From Diphasiastrum complanatum (lineage: Eukaryota; Streptophyta; Lycopodiopsida; Lycopodiales; Lycopodiaceae), in contig CM055110.1 in assembly GCA_029204225.1 (NCBI GenBank), positions 37,049,802-37,113,801 on the forward strand: 64,000 nucleotides of DNA, given 5' to 3'. Below the pieces are notes generated by a model. It did no database searches. It was not told the origin of the DNA and saw only the letters and a list, made by a program, of their open reading frames with translations. The translations under genes were made by a program, and so were the position numbers. Positions within the stretch are counted from its first letter, which is position 1. Each line of letters starts with the position of its first letter. Below, one piece after another: positions 55,000-64,000 of the stretch.

Positions 55000-55400
55000 T
55001 CTAGCAGGTTGTCGAAGGTTCATAATGAGGTTAAGATGCTCGGCGAAGGTTCCCAAAATGGCATATCAATGATACTTCGCCTAACTCAAAAACTAGGTTT
55101 TCTCTTGACAAGAATCTTTGCCCACCTCAAATTAGATAAATCTAGAGTGGATGGACAGTCTGAGAGCTCAACGAAGGTTTTCGGTACTGTATAGGCCAAA
55201 TGTGACCAAAACAGTGGTTTTCTAAGTCATTTTTCATCAAAAATTATTGTGCTTCTTTTTTCCTATGTTGACGACTTTCTGACTTTTGCTCATCAGCCTT
55301 TTCTCATTTTTTGCTTTTTTTTTTTTTTAACTGCCCTTTTCCAAAAGACTCAGCAAATTAAATACTGAAAACAAAAATTGAAAAACAAATAAAATTAAAA
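55000..55400 (-). other. gypsy spacer with CCTTCG motifs and poly-A/T tract
   Basis: The minus strand contains AACCTTCGTTGAG, AACCTTCGCCGAG and AACCTTCGACAAC, the same motif family scattered in the leader at 34750-35400. A poly-T tract lies at 55316-55330. No ORF. Confidence 0.5.
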
Positions 55401-55409
55401 ATTAAAACT

Positions 55410-55915
55410 ATTGAGATCAGGCTTGTTGAACTGGCGGAACTGGCTGCCAAAACTTGCATAATCAGCTGCCATTCACGGAGTATCAAATCGTTTTCCATCC
55501 AAGTGCTCACGAATTACTGCACCATAGTTCAAGATTTCCTTCACTTTATATGGGCCTTCACCTGTAAACTTCAACTTGCCCTTGATTAGCTTGGTTTTGT
55601 ACATCAATGCAAGATCTCCTACTTTCAGATCTTTTTTGTGCAATCGATGATCGTGCCATGCCTTGCAGCGAGCTTTCTCTGCTGCTAAGGCATGAACTAC
55701 CATCATTTGGGTTTCACATAATTTGTGCAACGCATCATGACGAAGTTGTAAAGACTTATCATCATTTAATCGTTCTGTGGCTGCTATGCATAAAGATGGG
55801 ATTAAAAATTCAATAGGCATGACAACATCTTGACCATAAACCAGTTGAAAAGGTGTTTGATTTGTACTATTTTTTAAGCGGTTCTGAATGCCCATAATGC
55901 TACATACAGTTTATG
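55410..55915 (-). pseudogene. Ty3/gypsy integrase C-terminus
   Basis: The minus-strand frame with LYVALWAFRTA, TPFQLVYGQDVVMPIEFL, LQLRHDALHKLCETQMMVVH and IKGKLKFTGEGPYKVKEIL is a near copy of 46990-47590. It leads toward the extra ORFs and 3' LTR on the same strand. At about 55915 it is fused in frame to copia integrase. Confidence 0.9.
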
Positions 55916-56400
55916 TTCCCTTTCACTCTCCTTTTCTGCATGCTCCTTGAAGATTCTGAAGCAGTTGAAGGCTTCTGATTTCTTCTTTATAAAGTACACC
56001 ATAGTCCTTCTGAAAAGTTCATCAATAAAAGTTATAAAATACTTTGCATCCTTCAGTGAAGGATTTTTCATCGGGCCACAAATGTCTGAATGTACAATGT
56101 TTAACAATCCTCTAGCAATATGCTGATGGCTTAATTTAAACGGTTTCCTAGTCTGTTTACCAACTAGACAGTCTTGACATACAAGTAACTTGACTTTATC
56201 ATGAGGACAGTCAAGATCAAGAACAATAGATTGTCTAGACATTTGTTCTATAGCAGCATGATTCAAGTGACCAAGTCTATAATGCCAAGTAAAATTCTAT
56301 TTGCATGGATAGAAGTACCGAGCCCCTGACTAGAGGTAGAAAAATAATGACTTAATTTATATAAGTATCCATGTCTGGGATTGGTTACCCTTTCCTAGAG
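55916..56400 (-). pseudogene. Ty1/copia pre-integrase and integrase N-terminus
   Basis: Starts in minus order with FTWHYRLGHLNHAAIEQM and CQDCLVGKQTRKPF (HHCC zinc site), then VHSDICGPM (first catalytic Asp) and FIDELFRRTMVYF. It ends at FKEHAEKESER, where gypsy integrase codons continue in the same frame. The second Asp and Glu of copia integrase are lost. Confidence 0.88.
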
Positions 56401-56419
56401 ATCAACCAGAATTTTGTTG

Positions 56420-58560
56420 TAGACGTACTTCAATTTTTATAAGCTTTATGTTCATCAGGATAGCCAGTGAATATAGATTTATTTGTCCTATGATCCAGCT
56501 TCTTCCTAAGCTATTTAGGAATGTGAACAAAACATATACAACCAAAGACTTTTAAATGCTTGACACTAGGCTTGTGTCCATACCAAACTTCATAAGGAGT
56601 TTTGTTGTTGACGGCTTTGGTGCTAGATCTGTTCTGCACGTAGCAGGTTGTGGCAGTAGCATCTGCCCATAACTTCATGGGTAGGTGTGCTTGATGTAGC
56701 ATGGATCTGGCTGAGTTGAGAAGAGTTTGATTCTTTCTTTCTGCAATCCCGTTCTGTTGAGGTAAATAGGAAGTGGTGAACTATCTTCTAATACCATGTT
56801 CAGCCATGTAATCGGACATCTCGTTAGAGATGTATTCACCGCCACCATCAGTTCGGAGTGCCTTCACTTTTGTAGATGTTTGTGTCTCAGCCATGGCCTT
56901 GAATCAAGCATTCAAAGGCTTCAGATTTGTGCTTAATGAACATGACTGTAGACCATCTAGAATAATTATCTATGAAAGTGATAAAATAGATTGCATCTCC
57001 TAAGGACGGAGTTGGCATTGGACCACAAAGATCGCTATGTACAAGATCCAATACATGCTTTGTTTTGATGGAATGTGATTTTGGAAACTTGCTTCAAGAG
57101 TGCTTCCCATAGATGCATGATTCACAAAAGAAGGATTTCATATCTAATTAAGAAAAGAAATTAAGTCCATCAACTAAATTATTACAACGCATATAAGAAA
57201 GTGATCTTGTATTCATGTGTCCAAATCGACTATGCCACAGAACAGCACTGTTGTTTACATTTTCATTAGAGATATTAGCTAATGCAACTGAATTAGAGAG
57301 TACATAAAGATTTTCGAATCTAGTGCACGTAGTCAGAGTAGTATCTTCCTCGAGTATTGTACACTGCTCATATGAGAAAGTAACAGTGTAGCCCTCATCA
57401 GTTCTCTTAGAGACTGATAACAGGTTCTTTGATAATTGAGAAACATGAAGGATGTTAGGAACACAAATAGATAGATTGTTGTTGAAGGTGATCTTCACTG
57501 TTCTTTTGCCTTCCACACGTATGGTGCTTGAATCTCTGAGGTAGATGAATTGATCTCTACTGTAAGTTGCATACTTGGTAAACCATTTCTTGTGAGAGGT
57601 CATGTGTTGTGTAGCGCCGCTGTCCAGGTACCAGCTATCACAGTTTTCATTGTTGTTGTTGTAAGCCATTAACAAGTTTGTGTCTTGTTCCTTAAATTCC
57701 GTCACATTGGAGGAATCTGGCTGCTGTTGTTGTTGTTGTTTCTTTGTCTCATTGTAGATCCAGATACGACAGTTCTTGATGTCATGATTGGCTCTCTTGC
57801 AATATCTGCAAAAAAGCTTCTTACGCGATCCACCATGCTCACCTTGAGTGTGAGACTTATGTTGTTGCTGTTGCACTTGATTCTTGCCCTTGGAATAGTC
57901 TTTCTTCTTGGTGTATAGAGCCATGGATTTGTCTTTGATGGACAGTTTGCTAGTCTTTCTCCGTATTTATTCTTGAAGAAGATGACCAATCACCTTTTAA
58001 AGAGTGAGGTCAGGTTGTGTGGAGATCATCACCACAAAGTGTTCATACGACTTTGGAAGAGAAGACAGCAAGGTTATAATGTCTCAACATCTTGAATAGA
58101 ACATCCTACAGTTGCTAACTGACCCAATAAAGATTTGAAGCTGCTGATGTGAGAAGTGATGGCAGTAGAATCAGACATGCTAAGAGTAAAGAACTTCCTT
58201 CTAAGACGTAATCCAGTGGTTACATCATGAGTCTCATAGAGATTTGATAGCAAATCTGATGCATCCTTAGAGGTTTTGCATGTGGTAACGTGGGATATTT
58301 GGGAGTCAGCCAGATTGAGTGTAATACATGCTAAGGCCTTCTGACCTTTGATCTTCCATGCCTTTGCTTGATCACCATCTTCTGGTTTCAGGTCGGCACC
58401 TTCTACTACATCCCAAAGATCTCTATCCATCAACATCATCCAAAGATCTAACTTTCAGATGTAGAAATTAGAACCATTGAGCTTGTCAATGATTCTAGCC
58501 TCGTTGGATGATGACAAAGAGCTACCAAAATGAGACATGATAACAGTAATATAAATGGAA
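56420..58560 (-). pseudogene. Ty1/copia gag, protease and integrase
   Basis: Minus order: Gag 58560-58074 (DLWDVVEGADLKPEDGD, LRRKFFTLSMSDSTAI), knuckle CRYCKRANHDIKNC (about 57771-57812) in a Gln/Lys-rich region, protease WYLDSGATQHM (about 57600-57632), pre-integrase ending VLWHSRFGHMNTRSLSY, a degraded core at 57130-56710, and integrase C-terminus 56702-56511 with KTPYEVWYGHKPSVKHLKVF. RT is absent. Several stops. The Gag and protease differ from the other copia family in the window. Confidence 0.88.
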
Positions 58561-58591
58561 CAAACTTAATCTCTCGGTTTATTTGATCTAT

Positions 58592-58603
58592 GCTATGATA
58601 CCA
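58592..58603 (-). promoter_or_regulatory. primer-binding site, tRNA-iMet type
   Basis: The minus strand reads TGGTATCATAGC, next to the LTR end CCCCATCA. Confidence 0.8.
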
Positions 58604-58606
58604 ATT

Positions 58607-59322
58607 TGATGGGGCAAGAGAGATAGAAGAACGCGAATGGAAAAGAGAGCAGGAATATTGCGGAACAGCTCTCCCATTACAATCAGTTGCTAGATGCAAA
58701 AACAGTCTTATAGAAAGTTTATGCTGAATATAATCGCAACTTTAAGTGCTCTAATTGCCCAACAGGATTTTAAAAATTAATTCATACTCTCAAAAACAAG
58801 AGTACAATCCACCGAAGAGATTAGAAAAGGTTTGTGTGTGGTATTACTAGAAATCGGATTCAATGTGAAGTTTGGTTCTGAAAGAGCAGTATGATATCAG
58901 GAGTTCCTCAGGCGTCAAAGACAGCCATCGTTTGATCAAAAACTGAGGAGTCATAGATGTCCGTGTTCCGATCAAAATGAGTAAACAAGCACGATCAAAC
59001 AGCGATAAAGTGCATTCAATCACAAGAAGCATTCATCTACATTATACACAAAAAGAAAAGCTGTTGCTGCTATATTACATTGAAGAACAATACAAATAAC
59101 AATTACAACCAACAATTGATGGCGTAACTGGGAGGCTCAAATAATACGTCTCATGGACGGAGCAACCAACAATCTGTGATTGGCTGATCTATTTATAGAT
59201 TTCATCCGTGTATTAATTACATTGAATGTTTGTCACCTAATCAGAAAAGCCGTTGTACTTGGAAGTATATGTAAAGAAATCCAGTTGATATTATCGGTTT
59301 GAGAGTCATAATATACTCCCCA
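58607..59322 (-). mobile_element. copia 5' LTR (minus), about 716 bp
   Basis: On the minus strand it begins TGGGGAGTATATTATG (59322) and ends CCCCATCA before the primer site. A TCTATAAATAGATC TATA-like box lies at about 59185-59198. No second copy is in the window, so the outer border rests on the TG start and the point where gypsy protease codons begin. Confidence 0.7.
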
Positions 59323-59760
59323 ATTTTTTACTGGTCGTATGATTCGTTGTTGATGAATCATCATCCTCTTTTTGAGCCACTAGTTTGATAGTCCAAGTTA
59401 CAGGATCAACCTTGACTGCACGTTCATTATTTACAAAAGTGATTTTCCCAATACCCCAGTTATGAATTACTTGCGCAACTCGTAACCAAGGGCATCCCAA
59501 TAGGACTCGATAGACATTTGGTGCTTTTAGTAAGTCCATTACCATGAAAGTAATGAAAAAATGTACTCTGGCAATTCGAACAAGTATATCTTCAACCATT
59601 CCTCACGGATCAGCAAGCTTAATGGCAAAAGCCGCAGGCTTTATCTTTGTAAGGCCCCACTTTGCACATATCTATGTAAAAATCAGGTTAACTCCCGAAC
59701 CGCCATCTATCATGGCTGCCTCTTTAGAAAATTGCTAGGAGAAGGCCACATTGTGCAACA
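59323..59760 (-). pseudogene. Ty3/gypsy protease fragment
   Basis: VEDILVRIARVHFFITFMVM, APNVYRVLLGCPWLRVAQVI and KVDPVTWTIK match 37680-37925 closely. Upstream (59600-59760) are remnants of the active-site region. It is cut on its C-terminal side by the copia LTR. With the integrase, extra ORFs and LTR at 51.2-55.9 kb it may be the other end of one minus-strand element. Confidence 0.85.
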
Positions 59761-60320
59761 TATTGGCACTCAACATGGTGGCTAATCTCAACTACTTCAT
59801 CCTATTCCAAATGAAATCAATATTGTTGAGCATACTAGAGTGCAATCTTTTGAGCTAAATGAAGATCCTATACCTTCTCCTATAAAGTTCAACAATTCAT
59901 ATGATGACCAAGAAAGGAGTGAAGGATATTGAAAGTCAAAAGCTTTAGAAGCCAAGAAAATTATGGAAGAGATCAACGGGATGGTTTCTACAAGTCAAGA
60001 TAGCTTGCTAATAGACAACATCATATCACAACTTCGACATATGAGGCATATGTCAAAGTGGTGCAAGTAGCTCTACACGTACTGATGAGATACCTTGCTT
60101 GGAGCCACTTCAATTATAGATGATGGCTTTGGCAATAGCTTGCAAAGGGCAAAACCATTAGTTGAGGTGATTCTTTTGTGGAAAGAGAAAGAAGACATCG
60201 CATGCTCATTCACATGAGCAATTGGAATCATGGAGGGATCCATGTGCACATACCAGTAGACGAAATATGATGACTCTTCATGATCGCACCTGAGAAGTAA
60301 TTTGCCCTTGGTATGTCATG
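59761..60320 (+). other. unassigned; short open segments
   Basis: Plus-strand reading gives HPIPNEINIVEHTRVQSFEL and ALEAKKIMEEINGMVSTSQD between stops. These look like decayed coding sequence, but no family is recognised. Confidence 0.25.
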
Positions 60321-62079
60321 TTTTGTTTTGCTTCTTTTGAATGTAAGTGCAACTTTGCAAATAATATTCTTTATTCGATTCATGTTCTAAGCTAATTGAA
60401 TGTTGTGTTGAAACATGAGGATCTTTTTCAATAATTGAGAATAATTTCTATGGCGGCACATGCTTATTGATGTACTTTTGTTAAAAGAAATATAATATAA
60501 TAAATTACTATTTTGGCCGGAAGGAGATATAATTACTAATGAATGTGAAGTCATTTCTTGTTGTTTGCTACATTTGCATTTGTTTATTTGTAAGTTATTA
60601 CTACATGCCTCCCAACAAAAATCTTAATTACTTACATTTGTCATCTATAAATTTGACTTGTGTAAATGTTTGTGATTTCATAACACGAGATTAGGTCACC
60701 ACAAGCAGAGAAAAATTATTCATGCTTATTTATTTTCCTCTATTTTCTTGTCGTCATATAATTACATTTTAATCCTTTTTTGAGATTGTATGTATGTTTG
60801 TGAGTTTTGGTAAGTTTGGAGATATATTAGATATGTTTGACAATTTGCTTCAACGCCACAAAGTTTGTCATCATCACTCAATTTTTTTATCTAGAGGTTA
60901 TTGGATTCCTTACCAAAATTGACTATTTGGTTTTTTTTCATTCAAAAATAAAATAGGTATTAGAACTAATAAAGAGAATGATACACAACCAATATTAAAT
61001 CTCCAAAATGAATAGAAATTTTTATCATTTATTTGAGCAATTTATGGTAGTTCACAGTATTGAGGATTTTACAATTCAATATGATAATAATAAGAAAATT
61101 GTTGAGTATTCCATACAAACTACAAAAACCATTTACAGATCATTCATGATGAAAAAACGTGTGTGTTGTGTAGTCTCTTTGCTATGTTGTGTGGTCTCTG
61201 TCACTCTATGTTGTGTAGTACCCTCTCTCTTCTATACAATTATAGTTTGAGCAGAGTTTAATGTAAGGACAGTTTATTTTATGGGGACCGTCCTTTCAAG
61301 TTTTAAAGGAAACCCCACCACACTAGACTGTGGACTGCGTGGCTGGCTGAGGATTTCGATGGCCGTGTACAAGAGGAAGTGGAATTCAATTGTAGAGGGC
61401 CTAAGGCAAGCACAAGCAAGTCAGCCAGCAGGCCCTACACATAGAGCCGTCACGGGAATGCTTAAGGTTAGGGGAATGGGCTCCTCTTATTTTTAGCACC
61501 CTGTGGGTGCTGGCACGTGTCAGGGTGGGCCAGGCAGGGAGTTTTTTGTTTGTTTTTTTTTTAACTGGTTGCCCTGGTGCGACGTGTCGGGTACCAGAGT
61601 TTATCCCATAAGCAAATCTCTGAGATAAACCAGTACCTATATATAACTGAACCCACCTGCTTACTCACATGTGTGCAGGTGGGTGAGAAGCTGCCCAGTG
61701 CCACCTGCCCGGTTCCCGGTGCCACCTGGGCCTGCCCAGCACCACCCACCTAGCGTTTGTGCCCCTGCCCGGCACCACCTGCGCTACCTCCCTGACGCCC
61801 TGGGCGCTGCCTGCCCCTTGGCGCGCCCGCCTGCGCCTTTTTGGCCAGCCCCTGGCTGGCGCACCCTGACGCACCAGGGTGCTAAAATTATGTGGAGGCC
61901 AGGGGAATGCTTAAGGAGTGCATTCCACAGCAGGCCCTACACATAGAGCCGTCAGGCGAATGCTTAAAGTCAGGGGAATGCTTAAGGAGTGCACTCCAGG
62001 GGCACCTACACTGCTAGCCTCACTCCATCCAAGGGCTCCATCCAAAGTTGATGGATGCTAGCTCACTCCATCCAAGGGC
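60321..62079 (+). repeat. 1.75-kb direct duplication, copy 2
   Basis: Near-identical to 48874-50664. Differences include a 4-bp TATG insertion near 60793 and a shortened GC-rich segment in the TIR element. It ends exactly where the third AKR copy begins, so it replaces the AKR promoter, exon 1 and the start of intron 1. Confidence 0.9.
61491..61887. mobile_element. small TIR element (MITE-like), 397 bp
   Basis: Same ends and same TTAT flanks (61487-61490, 61888-61891) as the element at 50044-50473, with about 33 bp less internal GC-rich repeat. The flanks are shared between copies, so the insertion predates the duplication. Confidence 0.75.
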
Positions 62080-63867
62080 ATCGGATTCTTTGTTCCTGTG
62101 AGCAGTGTCTGAACATTAGATTTTTAAGCGCACTCTCATTGGAGAGTAATTTAGTCACGTTCTGAGTTTCCTCACTATGTGGGTCTTTCTCATTCACAAC
62201 ACGTTCATAGCAGGAAGTAATTTCAGTTGAAGTTGTTGAGCTTAGGAAGTTTTAAATTCAACTAGCAATTTCGAAAGAGACTATTGCTGTTTGTAGCAAG
62301 ATAATATACCACATGAAGCGACCACAAAATTTCTTATGTCGAGATGATTTTCAGAAAGTATTGGTTGTTTTCTTGGTAATGATACAGCCTTGTAGCAATA
62401 GTGCCAAAGTGGCTATATGTCATTTAGAATGATTTGAATGTGTTTGTAGGTGGGTTACAGGCACTTTGATACAGCCATCATTTATGGGACTGAAGCAGCT
62501 CTAGGTGAAGCCCTAGCCGAAGCGTTCAGGAGTGGGCTAGTGAGAAGAGAGGAGGTGTTTATCACCTCTAAATTGTGGAGTTCGGAACATGAACCTGAAG
62601 ATGTGTTATCATCAGTAAAGAATAGTCTCAGGTACTACCTTCTCTTCATAATTTTATTCCTTGTGGATACATGCTTTTCAAAACCTAGTATGCACAGCAT
62701 GAAGTCTGGAAGTAATTGAATTATGTGAAAGTTTACTGCCTTGGATAGGCCAGTATTGCAAAGTGTATCTTAAGGATTATCAAGTCTCTTAAAGTGGATC
62801 CAAATGGACAAATGACTTAAAGATCGTTTGAATGTAATCAATTAGTACTATAGGTTCTAAATAGATCAACGAGGCCGCAAGTACAACAGAAGATTAACAC
62901 GACCTTATTGCATGTCCATAACTGTCATTGGTTCAGTCTTATTACATCAGCCATCTGACTTAATTAAAATGGAGAGGCAAGTTATGATGTCAAGACTCAC
63001 GCTCGATCTTGTCACTTAAGGTCAAGTAATAACTTGATTTCAAATGTGAGTTTGTAAATCTGGAGTCTGATTTTTTCATCTGTTTAGTAAATCTCTTAAT
63101 TTTATCACCGAAAGAGAACCATCACCTATATTTTGGCATACTTTATCAAATTATGTCTACTAGTTTGCGTGTTTACTATGAACTTCCGCAAGAAGCCCAT
63201 GCCATTTGATTTTCAGCCTAGTTATTAAATGTTGTTTCAGTCTTTTGCAGCTGGATTACATTGACCTGTACTTAATCCACTGGCCTTTGAAGTTGAAAAA
63301 AGGTGTGGAATTACAGGTCAAAGACGATGACTATCTACCTCTTGACATCAAGGCAACTTCGCAAGCTCTGGAAAGTTGTGTACAAGTAGGATTAGTCCAT
63401 GCCATTGGTGTCAGTAATTACTTCACGGTAGAAAAATTGACAAGCTTACTTGAATGTGCGAAGATCACTTTCAGTAGATTTTGGATCTAGATTGGTGGAT
63501 GGTTTTATACCTTGCGTTATTAAAAGCATTGCATTCTAGGAGCATCTGTTTTTATATGCAATTACACTGGATGCGGCTGCATTAACACCTGTCTTTGTCA
63601 GTGTAGGGTTTGGAATGTCTGAATACTGCATAAGGTCATCGCATTGATATATTGACAAGATTCAGCTGCTTATCTGATCTTATGCAGGTTGAGAGGCATC
63701 CCGTGTGGCAACAAAAGAAACTGAAACCATTTTGTGATGCCAAGGGGATTCTTGTGAGTGGGTGGTCACCACTTGGATCTCCAGGGTCTTTTTATGGTAC
63801 AAGGGATGTCATAACTAATCCTATTGTTGAAAGCATTGCTAAAAAGCATGGGAAGACACCAGCTCAG
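62080..63867 (+). pseudogene. aldo-keto reductase, duplicated copy lacking exon 1
   Basis: From 62080 the sequence matches intron 1 of the intact gene starting at its position 23319. Exon 2 (62450-62631) and exon 4 (63688-63867) are intact with splice sites; exon 2 keeps Asp, Tyr and Lys. Exon 3 starts normally at 63241 and keeps LIHWP, but has a 3-bp insertion (VSNYFTV). After about 63465 its end and splice donor are replaced by about 120 bp of unrelated sequence with an early stop (63488). Exon 1 is absent and exon 5 would lie beyond 64000. This copy should not make a full enzyme; a rescued exon further away cannot be excluded. Confidence 0.88.
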
Positions 63868-64000
63868 GTGATATTCTAGAATTACTTCAGTCATTTTCAT
63901 TTTGCACTTTCACAGGCTTGAAGTAAACAAATGGAATATATTTAGCTGAGTTGATAATGTACGAAGTACCATCCGTCTATTTTTCTTAATTCAGATTTCA

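Overview
The window is land-plant nuclear DNA. It is AT-rich, gene-poor and dominated by nested, decayed Ty1/copia and Ty3/gypsy LTR retrotransposons. Host genes have spliceosomal introns with GT..AG borders, and primer-binding sites match plant tRNA-iMet and tRNA-Asp. The very high retroelement density and the long CT/GA microsatellites suggest a large repeat-rich genome such as a fern, gymnosperm or other non-flowering lineage, but nothing in the sequence fixes the species.

The only clear host gene family is an NADPH-dependent aldo-keto reductase (AKR). One intact five-exon gene (23143-25554, +) encodes 317 aa with the Asp-Tyr-Lys-His tetrad. A second locus is broken: exons 1-3 lie on the minus strand (12251 to 9496) and exons 4-5 lie beside them in inverted orientation (8684-9254, +). 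Together they account for exactly one gene. A third copy (62080 to the window end, +) is a close duplicate of the intact gene that lacks exon 1 and has a replaced end of exon 3; its exon 5 would lie outside the window. A decayed multi-exon gene of unknown function lies at 14869-15952 (-).

Layout. 1-8.4 kb: minus-strand copia and gypsy fragments plus an unassigned plus-strand ORF before a polypurine tract. 8.6-12.3 kb: inverted AKR locus with a copia fragment in intron 1. 13.5-16 kb: copia LTR with primer-binding site and the unknown gene. 16.4-18.8 kb: very large CT/GA microsatellite with a 9-bp minisatellite that reverses orientation. 19.9-22.8 kb: short tandem repeats and a head-to-tail pair of LTRs rich in GGCGCC palindromes. 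23.1-25.6 kb: intact AKR. 27.6-31.6 kb: minus-strand copia element carrying a 369-codon ORF, most of it not recognisable retroelement protein. 31.6-32.4 kb: CACTA transposase remnant. 32.5-42.8 kb: plus-strand Ty3/gypsy element (LTR, tRNA-Asp primer site, gag, protease, RT, RNase H) carrying a solo LTR with perfect target duplication in its leader and a second LTR element nested in its RNase H. 42.8-48.3 kb: copia and gypsy pol fragments. 48.9-50.7 and 60.3-62.1 kb: a 1.75-kb direct duplication, each copy holding a small terminal-inverted-repeat element. 51.2-59.7 kb: minus-strand relative of the gypsy element with large extra ORFs between integrase and 3' LTR, interrupted by copia sequence.

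The retroelement pol genes seen here carry stops or frameshifts or are truncated, so none looks autonomous. The points most worth following up are the non-pol ORFs inside the copia elements, the coiled-coil ORFs in the env position of the gypsy family, the palindrome-rich LTR family, and the inversion that split an AKR gene.
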